Part shown: piece by piece, positions 7,325 to 16,500 of the stretch
How the letters are laid out: each line of letters begins with the position of its first letter
How positions within the stretch are numbered: position 1 is the first letter of the stretch
Program-made: the position numbers and the translations under genes
IMG/VR virus record: IMGVR_UViG_3300013132_000281
Location: 1 to 22,744 of that record
Reading direction: 5' to 3' (one strand)
DNA from: a virus
Length of the DNA: 22,744 nt
Notes under the pieces: generated by a model
What the model was told of the DNA's origin: nothing
What the model saw: only the letters and a program-made list of their open reading frames with translations
Databases searched by the model: none

Positions 7325-9613
7325 ATGACGATACTGGTCGATGCGCAATATTTATCTAAACAAGAAATAGTCCGCGGCGGAGCGGCCGAAATATTTTTTA
7401 AACATAGAGATGAAGTTATCTTTGAAAAGATAAAAGAGAATCCTGATTACGATTTTATACCGCGCGAATCTTTTGCTAGAAGTCGCTTAGAATTTCCATC
7501 TTTTCATAGAAATTGGATCGATGGAATTTTAACTGCTTGTTTAAGAGCATTAAATCACGTTGCGGCTGTTAGCGCTGACTATATAAATCCCGTAGTAGAA
7601 TCACCGCAGCCCAAACCAGGACCAATTCACGATCCGTTTTTTGTTTTTAAAATTATTTCTGAAAGTGAATCGGCAGCACTTGCCACCCCCGCCGAGCCGG
7701 CACTTGATTTAGCTGGTATCGTTCCATATTTCGCTTTACCTGGTGAAGAAGGTCTCGTAAAGGCAGGTACCGATTGTGGCGCAGTAAATGTTAATTCTCC
7801 TCCTAATGTCGACAATGGCCGAGGTGAAGCTTTTAAAGCAGGAGCAAAAAACCTAACTGCAACGAAATATAAACGTAGAATAGCGAAAGATTATTTACCA
7901 AACATAGCCAGCGACGAATTTCCAGACCTAGAATATCCAGAAGGCGACACGAAGGGATTATCGCTAAGAAACAAACAAGAGTTATTGATAGACGCAATCA
8001 TAGAAGCTTATGATGAATTAGTGAATACGGTTCTTGAAAAACCTTCAAATTATTTATTTCCAATTGCGTTGGGCACAGTAGCTGGCGTTGAACCAAAACC
8101 CAATGTTGGTCAACAACAACCAGGGCTTGCTTTAAACCCGATTTTTGAAGCAGCAAAAGAGATATTAGATGAGGCAATGCCAGATCCATCTGCTAATGCT
8201 GATGATGCGATTTCTAACATCGTTAATTATGAAGCCCTGAAGAGAACTTTAGTAAAGCCCCTTTACTTGGCAACGATTGGAGTATTATTTGGTTCACATC
8301 AAAAAGGTTTTACAGGTCTGATGAGTAAAATAACTCCTGACCCAGTTGGATCATTGAACCTAAATTTCGCAGATCCGAAGCCCGAAAATCTGGATTTAGA
8401 CATGAGAGGATCGATAACGGAAGGTGCAGATTTATCGGTCCTTAGTGTTTTGCCCCCGCCCGATCCACAAGACGCGAATAGAAATGGCGTTCCTATCAAA
8501 AGAAATATATTGTACGTACCGAAGAGATATCACAATGTCGGTACAGGCTATAAGAACTCAGTGTATCTAAGATTGCGAGATATGGGCTCTAAGTTTATTT
8601 CTAGCAACGAAGTCAATTCGTTCGCAGATGACAATCACAAAGGTTTGATGTTCCTTTTTGCCCTGTCGCACGAAACAGGTTTTGATCTTGGCGTCGGAGT
8701 CGCAGGATTTAATGCGAAGACGAAAAAATGGGACACCGCAGGGCCCGGAGCTAAGTTATCAGATTCTTTCGTCTGGGGTATGTCGATAGGCGCTGTTGGT
8801 ACGACAGTTAGTTCGGTCACTGCGAATGAGTTTCAGAGCGCTCCTGTCTATAACCCTAATGGAAACCCCACCGAAAGAGGAATACCGATAGATAGACAAT
8901 TAGATTTCTATGAAGAATGGTTATGTAGAAATTTATTAATGATTGGTGCTCGACTCCCTGTACCTCCTAAAAACATACCTCCTAAAAACATGAACGAACC
9001 CCAAAATAGTCCACTTCAATACGCACCGGGTGGTGGGAGAGAGCATCCATCAGGTAAATATTACGGAGGTCCTGAACCGTTTGTTGCAAATAATCTAGCC
9101 ACCGTTTTAAAACCCAAGTGGACTAAAGCAGTTAGCACGTCTGGCACGTTTAGCACAGGATTTGTCCCTAAATCTGTGGGGGGTGTAGGTAGTCAACGAG
9201 ACCCTGGCTACGAAGATTATAAAGCACCATATTATTATATGAATACCCCTTATGATATATATGGTTTCCATCAAGGCATATTTGGATCTGGAGATAGGAT
9301 CGCGCAAGGCGGCACGAATCCAAATACGTATGCCGAAAAGCACGTTGTGTTTTATACTATGCCTTCTAGAGGGATGACTATGGTGAGTCAGGGTGAGCAT
9401 GTGCCAAGATACATGGCCGCCTGTGGAATGAAAGAAATAAATTTCGATATGCTAGCTATAGCGGGCTTAAGAAGATATATGACGCCTCAGGGTGGATCAA
9501 AACTTGCCAGCGCTGGCGCGTTTCCGCAAGGGCCACAATGGCTCAGCGAGAATGGTGCAGATATAAATATACATCAAAAATTACATAGCGCTAGAGACGC
9601 AAAAAACAAATAA
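7325..9613 (+). CDS. Large virion-associated protein, function unknown
   Basis: 762 residues starting one base after the stop of the hub-like gene, with GTGAAG at 7315-7320 as a weak ribosome site. The N-terminal ~90 residues are helical. Residues 92-165 are rich in proline and alanine. The central part (390-500) contains MFLFALSHETGFDLGVGVAG (442-461), which loosely recalls the HETGF-type active-site loop of lytic transglycosylases/muramidases, though no second catalytic motif is evident. The C-terminal 200 residues are rich in Gly, Tyr, Pro and Asn, with YKAPYYYMNTPYDIYGFHQG at 632-651, suggestive of an extended or fibrous part. Residues 547-556 are a duplicated pentapeptide (PPKNI-PPKNM). 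Given its place between the hub-like gene and the wedge genes, it may be a hub-associated or cell-wall-degrading component. I do not recognise its family. Confidence 0.82.
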   Translation: MTILVDAQYLSKQEIVRGGAAEIFFKHRDEVIFEKIKENPDYDFIPRESFARSRLEFPSFHRNWIDGILTACLRALNHVAAVSADYINPVVESPQPKPGPIHDPFFVFKIISESESAALATPAEPALDLAGIVPYFALPGEEGLVKAGTDCGAVNVNSPPNVDNGRGEAFKAGAKNLTATKYKRRIAKDYLPNIASDEFPDLEYPEGDTKGLSLRNKQELLIDAIIEAYDELVNTVLEKPSNYLFPIALGTVAGVEPKPNVGQQQPGLALNPIFEAAKEILDEAMPDPSANADDAISNIVNYEALKRTLVKPLYLATIGVLFGSHQKGFTGLMSKITPDPVGSLNLNFADPKPENLDLDMRGSITEGADLSVLSVLPPPDPQDANRNGVPIKRNILYVPKRYHNVGTGYKNSVYLRLRDMGSKFISSNEVNSFADDNHKGLMFLFALSHETGFDLGVGVAGFNAKTKKWDTAGPGAKLSDSFVWGMSIGAVGTTVSSVTANEFQSAPVYNPNGNPTERGIPIDRQLDFYEEWLCRNLLMIGARLPVPPKNIPPKNMNEPQNSPLQYAPGGGREHPSGKYYGGPEPFVANNLATVLKPKWTKAVSTSGTFSTGFVPKSVGGVGSQRDPGYEDYKAPYYYMNTPYDIYGFHQGIFGSGDRIAQGGTNPNTYAEKHVVFYTMPSRGMTMVSQGEHVPRYMAACGMKEINFDMLAIAGLRRYMTPQGGSKLASAGAFPQGPQWLSENGADINIHQKLHSARDAKNK
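8962..8991 (+). repeat. 15-base tandem duplication inside the 762-residue protein gene
   Basis: The unit ACCTCCTAAAAACAT occurs twice in a row (8962-8976 and 8977-8991) without mismatch. It duplicates the peptide PPKN(I/M) in frame, so it keeps the gene open. This looks like a recent slippage or duplication event in a linker. Confidence 0.9.
9562..9569 (+). promoter_or_regulatory. Candidate T4-late-type promoter box upstream of the gp25-like gene
   Basis: TATAAATA, the T4 late -10 consensus, lies inside the end of the preceding gene, 85 bases before the ATG of the gp25-like gene. T4-type late promoters need only this box, and a gp55-like sigma is encoded upstream. Two further exact + strand copies (4029, 16316) lie deep inside genes, and about two per strand are expected by chance in DNA this AT-rich, so position is the only support. 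Confidence 0.35.
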
Positions 9614-9653
9614 AACGAGAATTACATAATTCTATTAGGCTATATTTATAAAA

Positions 9654-10121
9654 ATGGCTACATTAAGTTTTAAAAGTGTCGGTAGAACCGCAACGTCTTT
9701 GAATGACGAGATAGTAGAGACTAAGGTTCTACCGGTGGGTATAAAAACCCCTATTCAACTGAGTAATACTGATGGTCCATTCTTGATGCATTATTCTTTA
9801 GAGGATCAACTAGCAGATAATTTAAGAAACTTATTGCAAACTAACTTTGGAGATAGGGTAGGTATTTACGACTATGGTGCTAATCTGTATCCTCTTACGG
9901 CTGATTTTACGTCGCAAGATAATTTTGATGCCGAGGCCTTGACACGTATTAGCGCAGCTATATCGCGTTGGATGCCATTTATCGAGCCTTTAGACTATGT
10001 TTCTGAAGTTGATCGATCACAAAAATTGAGCACGGGTCTAATAAGGATTACAATAAGTTATAATATACCCAGCTTGAATTTAGAACAGAGAAAAGTTCAG
10101 ATAGTTCTATATGTAATTTAA
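9654..10121 (+). CDS. gp25: Baseplate wedge protein, gp25-like (GPW/gp25 family)
   Basis: 155 residues (T4 gp25 has 132). It is a wedge subunit that contacts gp6-type protein and the sheath-proximal part of the baseplate. Seen: SLEDQLADNLRNLLQTNFGD (48-67), a long helix typical of the family that ends in the FG-R turn; IYDYGANLYPL (71-81), the usual Y-G-L region; ISAAISRWMPFIEPLDY (99-115), the helix leading to the conserved EPR position; and a beta-rich C-terminus, with IRITISYNIP at 130-139. At the EPR position it reads EPL (111-113), so the arginine is replaced by leucine. The N-terminal extension of about 40 residues is polar. No good ribosome site is visible, but an AT-rich dyad occupies the upstream gap. 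The gp6-like gene follows after 4 bases, the order seen in T4-like and P2-like (W-J) wedges. Confidence 0.86.
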   Translation: MATLSFKSVGRTATSLNDEIVETKVLPVGIKTPIQLSNTDGPFLMHYSLEDQLADNLRNLLQTNFGDRVGIYDYGANLYPLTADFTSQDNFDAEALTRISAAISRWMPFIEPLDYVSEVDRSQKLSTGLIRITISYNIPSLNLEQRKVQIVLYVI

Positions 10122-10125
10122 ACAA

Positions 10126-11979
10126 ATGGCAACCGATAGAAAAGCTCAATTACAACAAGTTAGACAGCGCAGATATGTGTCTAGAGATTTTGATTCTCTA
10201 AGAGCCACGCTCTTGGACTATGCTAGACAATATTATCCAAATCAAATTCAAGATTTTTCGGAATCTTCTGTGGGTGGTTTGTTTTTAGACATGGCCGCGT
10301 ACGTTGGTGATAACATGTCTTTTTACATGGATCATCTATATAACGAATTAAATTTTGATACCGCTGTAGAACCTGACTCTATCGAAAGAGCTCTTATAAA
10401 TTCGGGTATTCCAATAAATGGGGCGTCGCCAGCCACAGTACAAGTAACGGTTTATATAGAAGTACCAGTAGCGCAAGCAGATGACGATACCCCCGACGCT
10501 ACGCTGTTACCGATAATAAAGGCAGGTAGTAATTTTCTATCTGCAAATTCTATTGTTTTTAATTTACTACAAGACGTCGAATTTGCAGTTGACAATGGAG
10601 ACGGCACGTATGTTTTAAATCCAGAGGCTCTAAAAAGAATCGGCAATACGAACGCCAACGGTCAAATTACTTCGTACATATTGTCTTTGTCTGGTTTGTG
10701 CGTTTCTGGTCAAGTTACGTCTGACACATTCGTAATCGGCGATTTCATACCATTTAGGACTTTGACTTTGGGACAACCAAACGTCACAGAGATAATAAAC
10801 GTATTTGACTCAGAAGGAAATACGTATTATGAAGTTGGAGCGTTAACACACGACGTTGTCTATAAGAACGTTCTTAACACCAACGGCGATAATGATTTCG
10901 TAAAAGATGCTTTGAAGGTCATTCCAGCGCCGTATAGATTTACTAAGACAACTTCTCTTGTTGAAAGATTATCTACGCTCACTTTCGGTGGCGGTACTGC
11001 AGATACGTTAGAAGATGATATAATTCCAGACCCATCAGAGTTTGCGATAGCGATTCCTTATAGTCGTACGACCTCGCGAGTTGCAGTTAATCCTCAAAAG
11101 TTATTGACAACAAACACTCTAGGTGTAGCTGCTTCGAATACTACGCTTACTGTAAGTTATCGATATGGTGGCGGGTTAGATCACAATGTAGGAGCTAATT
11201 CTATCACCAATATTTTATCTTTGACGATCGAGTTTCCGTCGAATCCATCGATCAATCTTTCTACGGCGATTAGAAACACTTTAGAGATTGCTAATTTAGA
11301 ACCTGCATCAGGCGGCGAAGACGCATTGTCGACCTCTGAATTAGTTGCACTAATCCCCACCGCGCGCAATTCTCAAGAGAGAATCGTGACAAAAGAAGAT
11401 CTTTTAGCGAGAATATACACCATGCCGTCCAATCTCGGTAGGGTGTTTCGAGCTGCCATTATACCGAATAGCAATAATCCCTTATCTACGCAACTATTCA
11501 TAATATCGCGCGACAGTCAAAATAAACTTATACAATCGCCAGATACTTTAAAGATCAATCTTAAAAAATATTTAAATTCTTACAGAATGGTATCTGACGC
11601 TTTTGATATTTTAGATGCAAAAGTCATTGACTTACAGCTGAAATTTTCTGTAGTGTTAGACCCGACGTTGAATAAAAATGGGGTGTTAGCTGTAATTTTG
11701 ACTTCGTTACAAAATAAGTTTGACATAACTAGGTTTCATATTAATCAACCGATAATAATTTCTGAGGTTGTTAATGCGATCTATGCCGTTCAAGGAGTCA
11801 TTGCTGTCGAAAATGTAACGTTCGTAAATATTTCAGGAAACGTCAACAATAGACAGTATAGCTTAGACACTCATGACGTAAAAAACTATACAAGAAAACA
11901 AATGGTATTCCCTCCTTCTGGAGGAATATTCGAAATCAGATATCCTGAAGTAGATATTATAGCCAAGGTATCAATGTAA
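10126..11979 (+). CDS. gp6: Baseplate wedge protein, gp6-like (baseplate J-like)
   Basis: 617 residues, close to T4 gp6 (660). Forms the inner ring of the baseplate wedge with gp7- and gp25-type partners. Seen: SRDFDSLRATLLDYAR at 19-34, then LDMAAYVGDNMSFYMD at 54-69, which together are the N-terminal signature of gp6/J-like proteins (L.D..A...D...Y..D..Y.E), then a beta-rich central part, and a C-terminal part with alternating strands and helices. TARNSQERIVTKEDLLARI (412-430) corresponds to the R-x-R-x-VT-x-eD-y region preceding the C-terminal dimerisation domain in J-like proteins, and VNAIYAVQGVIAVENV (544-559) is the conserved A-i-..v.GV..v motif near the end. The stop and the next start overlap (TAATG at 11977-11981). 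A short hairpin (11906-11928, 9 pairs with one bulge) lies in the last codons but has no T-run. Confidence 0.86.
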   Translation: MATDRKAQLQQVRQRRYVSRDFDSLRATLLDYARQYYPNQIQDFSESSVGGLFLDMAAYVGDNMSFYMDHLYNELNFDTAVEPDSIERALINSGIPINGASPATVQVTVYIEVPVAQADDDTPDATLLPIIKAGSNFLSANSIVFNLLQDVEFAVDNGDGTYVLNPEALKRIGNTNANGQITSYILSLSGLCVSGQVTSDTFVIGDFIPFRTLTLGQPNVTEIINVFDSEGNTYYEVGALTHDVVYKNVLNTNGDNDFVKDALKVIPAPYRFTKTTSLVERLSTLTFGGGTADTLEDDIIPDPSEFAIAIPYSRTTSRVAVNPQKLLTTNTLGVAASNTTLTVSYRYGGGLDHNVGANSITNILSLTIEFPSNPSINLSTAIRNTLEIANLEPASGGEDALSTSELVALIPTARNSQERIVTKEDLLARIYTMPSNLGRVFRAAIIPNSNNPLSTQLFIISRDSQNKLIQSPDTLKINLKKYLNSYRMVSDAFDILDAKVIDLQLKFSVVLDPTLNKNGVLAVILTSLQNKFDITRFHINQPIIISEVVNAIYAVQGVIAVENVTFVNISGNVNNRQYSLDTHDVKNYTRKQMVFPPSGGIFEIRYPEVDIIAKVSM

Positions 11980-13499
11980 TGTTTAGAGTCTTAAAAGCAG
12001 ATAAAGACACGTATATAACCAACAAGTATATTGACGGCAAACCAGCCGTCAGTGGAAATGTGGGAATAGCTGGATCGCTAGATTTTTTTAAACTTTACGG
12101 TGTTACAATCGTAACATCAGGTAGCAATAAAATTCCAAAGACCGAATTGAGTAGAACGTTAATACACTTTGATTTAGACCCGTTACAAGAGTTGTTCGAA
12201 GAAGGAAAATTAGATTTAAGTCATAATAGTTTTAAGTGTTTTATTAGTTTGAAAGATGTATACGGTGGGCAACCTACGCCCAGTAATTTTACGATCGACG
12301 TGTTTCCGATGTCAGCATCATGGTCAGAAGGTATCGGAAAAGACGTCGCCTACTATTCAGACGAAGATAAATGTAATTTTCTATCAGCGTCCAGCGATGC
12401 TCTATGGGCATCTGAAGGCTGCGCCTCGGAATGTTTTTCAACGGGTTCTGGCGACTATATCACTAGCTCGATTACGATAGCTAATACGAAAGTATCACAA
12501 ACATTTGTTAAAGGAACCGAGGACTTGTTGGTTGATGTTACTAATATAATCTCTGCGACGATAAAAGGAGATTTGCCTGATCAAGGTTTTAGATTGTCGT
12601 TTTCTTCTGCTATAGAAGCTGATACAAAAACATATTTCGTAAAACGATTTGCAAGCCGTCATGCTTACGATGAAAGTAAACGCCCTAAGATTATCGTCAA
12701 GTTCGACGATTCTATTTTAGATGATACGTCGAATCTTTATCTCGATTCACCAGTTTCTTCAAGTCTATTTTTATACAACTATGTACATGGACAATTAGCT
12801 AATTTATTGTCGGGTTCAACAAGCGTAACTGGTTCTAACAGCATATTGTTGGAGTTACAGTCTGAAGTTACAGGCGCTGGCCAATATTCTTTATATTTTA
12901 CAGGTTCACAGCACAAGTTTGGAACGAATTTTAGCACGGGCATTTATTCGGCGTCTTTGACGTTACCTCTTAGTAACGAAAATATCAAGACGAGCTTCGA
13001 CTTGTCGGGTTCTGTGATTTTTAAACCGATATGGACTTCTTTAGATCAAACCGTCGTTTACATTACTGGTTCTAACATTGTCGCCCGAGCTCCTGAAAGA
13101 ATATCTTATAGATTAAACCCGAGAAGATACAGGGTTAATGCGACAGGAATTAGTTCAGAATATTCTGAAGAAGAAGAAGTGACGATGCGTGTATATATTT
13201 TCGACGAAAATGACCCGCAAATAATAGCCAAACGATTGCCAGTAGAACTACCTGGTTTGTCTCTAAGAAAAGTACATTACGCTATTCGGAACGTCGCGAC
13301 GAACGAATATGAGATACCGTTCGATACGAGTTACAATTCTACGAAGATAAGCAGCGATTCAAAGGGAATGTATTTTAACTTCAACACGTCGGCATTAACT
13401 ACATTAAATTTATATGTAATCGATTTGATGATTATAGTAGATAATCTGGAACAGAAATACTTGAATGCGTCAGCCCCTTTCAGAATAATAAAAATTTAA
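11979..13499 (+). CDS. Baseplate-associated protein with N-terminal DNRLRE-like domain
   Basis: 506 residues. The first ~245 residues read like a DNRLRE beta-sandwich: KADKDTYITNKY at 6-17, LIHFDLDPLQEL at 61-72, SWSEGIGKDV at 114-123 (the usual W-EG-G motif) and FASRHAYDESKRPKIIVKF at 224-242 (the SR....-RP-i-v-f ending). That family occurs in secreted and phage adsorption proteins and is often linked to carbohydrate contact. The rest (250-506) is beta-rich with Ser-Gly-Ser and Thr-Gly-Ser linkers and looks like further sandwich domains. Three cysteines sit at 132, 148 and 152. In T4 the gp7 gene follows gp6 directly; here this gene is inserted between the gp6-like and gp7/gpI-like genes, suggesting a wedge-bound accessory protein exposed at the baseplate rim. 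Its exact role is unknown. Confidence 0.68.
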   Translation: MFRVLKADKDTYITNKYIDGKPAVSGNVGIAGSLDFFKLYGVTIVTSGSNKIPKTELSRTLIHFDLDPLQELFEEGKLDLSHNSFKCFISLKDVYGGQPTPSNFTIDVFPMSASWSEGIGKDVAYYSDEDKCNFLSASSDALWASEGCASECFSTGSGDYITSSITIANTKVSQTFVKGTEDLLVDVTNIISATIKGDLPDQGFRLSFSSAIEADTKTYFVKRFASRHAYDESKRPKIIVKFDDSILDDTSNLYLDSPVSSSLFLYNYVHGQLANLLSGSTSVTGSNSILLELQSEVTGAGQYSLYFTGSQHKFGTNFSTGIYSASLTLPLSNENIKTSFDLSGSVIFKPIWTSLDQTVVYITGSNIVARAPERISYRLNPRRYRVNATGISSEYSEEEEVTMRVYIFDENDPQIIAKRLPVELPGLSLRKVHYAIRNVATNEYEIPFDTSYNSTKISSDSKGMYFNFNTSALTTLNLYVIDLMIIVDNLEQKYLNASAPFRIIKI

Positions 13500-13505
13500 T
13501 GTGTC

Positions 13506-16500
13506 ATGGCAATAACAAATACCTTACCCTATATTCCTTCTTTTTTGAAGGCAGCGTTAACGGATACTCGCCCAGCACAATTAACTTTTTTAGACCTCGC
13601 AGGGTCAAATTCTAATATACTAAGCACGGCGTCGTTTAAATATGATCCGTTGACTTATGGACTTAAGTCAACGCAACAGCTAAATGTCGACTGGTCAGCG
13701 TTTGAGAACCATACTTTTTTTCAATCTGCAGAAGTTAAGACTAACGTAGCTTTCGATCAAATTATTAACGGTTACCCATTTGATGGAACTAAAAAAGACA
13801 TAGAGACCTTCTTCGATAAGATAAGCGGATTCGAAAATTGGGTATTCGAACAATTTCCGACTTTTGGTGGTCAATTACATTTTTCTGGTACACAAACTTC
13901 AGAAGTTTCACCGACACAAGGCGTTTATGTTACGGTAAAGGACATAGCCGGTTGGTTATTTCCAGATCTAGCAAAAAACAATTCTGGAGAATCTGTAATT
14001 AACCCTCCTCCCAATAAGTCATTTACTATCGAATTACTAGCCTACATTCCCAATATCTCGAATAGCAGACAGGTCGTTATACAAAAACAATCAGACGATA
14101 GAATGGAAGGTTTTACTTTTCACTTAGAACCTTCTTCGTCCGATAAAGTCATGGGGGTGTTTAGCATCGTATCTGGTACGATTTACAATCATGTTGAAGC
14201 TGAATTGACAAAAGGCGAGTTTAATCACGTCTGCATGACGTTGAACAGAGAATCAGGACCCGATTATTTGCAATTTTTTACCAACGAAAAGTTGCCGGCT
14301 ACGAGCAATACGAAAAACAAAATTGGCTCATTAGAACAAAAATCTGAATTATATATCGGATCTGGTTCTTCTTTTTACGTTACGGGAACCTTGATAACGC
14401 CACAACAAACCTTCAGTGGTAGTTTAGATGAGCTAAGATTATTTCATTCGACGCGTAGTATAAAGCAACAACAACTATATGCTTCAAAAGGAATATACGC
14501 GTCAGATGAAATGAAGTTGTACTATAGATTCAACGAACCAGATTCTCTATATTCGAATATAGCTTCTGACACAGTTAATTCTATCGTTTTAGATAGCTCG
14601 GGGAATTCATTACATGGTACGATAAACAACTATATTACATATGGTTCTTCGTCTTTAAGACAATCGACCAGCGACGACAGTAATAGTTTAATGATTAATG
14701 AAAAAGATCTATTTAAAAAGATACTTTTTCCCCTTAATTCAGACGTCGTCAGTCTAAACGAAAGATTGCTTAGTTCCGCGAGCTTATACGATCAAGACAA
14801 TCCAAACTTAATTACTAAATTAATACCACGTCATTATCTAAGAGAGGGCGCAGCAGCGCAAGGATACGAAAACACAGCTGTTGAAGGTTCGATCAGAGAA
14901 GCGTATAGTGGCGACGGAATACCGGGCCAAGGTCGCCTTGGTTCTGTACAGATCATGTTGACTTTTTTATATATTTGGGCAAAATTTTTCGATGAAATGA
15001 AGATGTTCGCCGACGCCTTTAAGACGTTGAGAACCGTCAAATATTCGATGCCAGATACTTCACCAGATAATTTTTTAAGCGACTTTATAAAAGATTACGG
15101 CTTTTATCTACCTCCACTTTTCAACAGTTCAAATGTGACACAATACGTCGAAGGAGAAGATATTTCAGAAATTGGTGTTAGTGATTATTCTTTAAAACAA
15201 GTACAAGCCACACTGTTGAGACGCGTTTTAATAAACATACCCGATATACTTCGTTCAAAAGGAACTCAACACAGCATACGATCTTTTTTGCGAGCCATCG
15301 GTATAGATCCAGAAAACAGCATACGCATAAGAGAATTTGGTGGCCCATCATTACGCCAATTTGAATCAACACGCGAGTTTAAGGTCGAACCTAATTCACT
15401 CGCTCGAGTATCAGCGTCAATATTGCTAAAGTCAGGGTATCTGTCTGGTTCTCGAGAAGAACCAGGCTATCCCAGCGTTACCGGTACATTTGTAAATGGT
15501 ATTTCGAATGCTCCGTCTGATGGTTTGTTCACTTCAGGTTCTTGGACGTACGAAGGGATATATAGGTTTCCTGTTCGCAATATAGTTCAGTATGATGTTC
15601 AATCATTAGCCAGAATTCATACGACCGGTTCTGCGACCACTGCAAAATCTGCATTAATGTTTAATTTAGTGGTGTCGGGAGGCTTGTATCTGTATGGTAG
15701 ACCAGGATCGAATACGAACGCCCCTATTTTGCAATTGAATATACCAGAAGTTGATGTTTTTAATGGCGAAAAATGGAATATATCGTTCGGTTGTCAAAGA
15801 GCAGATCAAATAGATAGCACGGTCTCCTCGTCGTATTTTTTACGCGCAGCTACTCAAAATGCAGGAGATATTGACGGGTATTATGTTACTTCGTCGTTTT
15901 TTGTAGAAGATTTACCGGCGACTAATATCAACTACATGAAGACGATCTCGAGCGTTTATAACGCGTCCGGCGCTTATATAGCGATTGGTAATGATCCAAA
16001 TATTCCAGAGGGTGTTATGGGATATTTGTTTTTGAACGATACATTTAACGTGTCCGATACCGCGCGAACTGTTGAATTCGATGGCAGGGTAGGTTATACG
16101 AGATTTTGGTCAAAGGCTTTAACAGAAACTGAATGGCGAGATCACGTAAGAAACTATAAGTCTCAAGGCGTCGCGACGCCTTTAACAAATTTTAATTATG
16201 TAAAAAACAAATCTGGTTCTTTTGAACGCTTGAGAATGAGTACTATCGAAAAGCAATCTCAAAAAACTGCAAATTCTTCGGGCGAAATTTTGTTCTTAGA
16301 TTATAGTCAAAACAATATAAATATGTCAGGTTCTGGCTATGGACCGTTGGCGACAGCATCGTTTGGAGAACTATTCGATAGAAGTTATTTGTCTCCTTAT
16401 TTCGATGAATATTCGTCTAGCGAAAAAATAAGAATACGCGGATTTAAAGACGAACAATATTTGTCAGATGCGCCATGGGCGACATTGGGATCGGTGACTG

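Noticed and set aside
9506-9517. Palindrome GCCAGCGCTGGC
   Set aside because: Twelve-base palindromes are expected about five times in a window of this length.
9618-9633. Inverted repeat in the gap before the gp25-like gene
   Set aside because: A six-pair all-AT-rich stem with a four-base loop and no T-run is too weak to call a terminator.
11906-11928. Bulged nine-pair stem at the end of the gp6-like gene
   Set aside because: No T-run follows and the downstream gene overlaps the stop, so transcription must continue through it.
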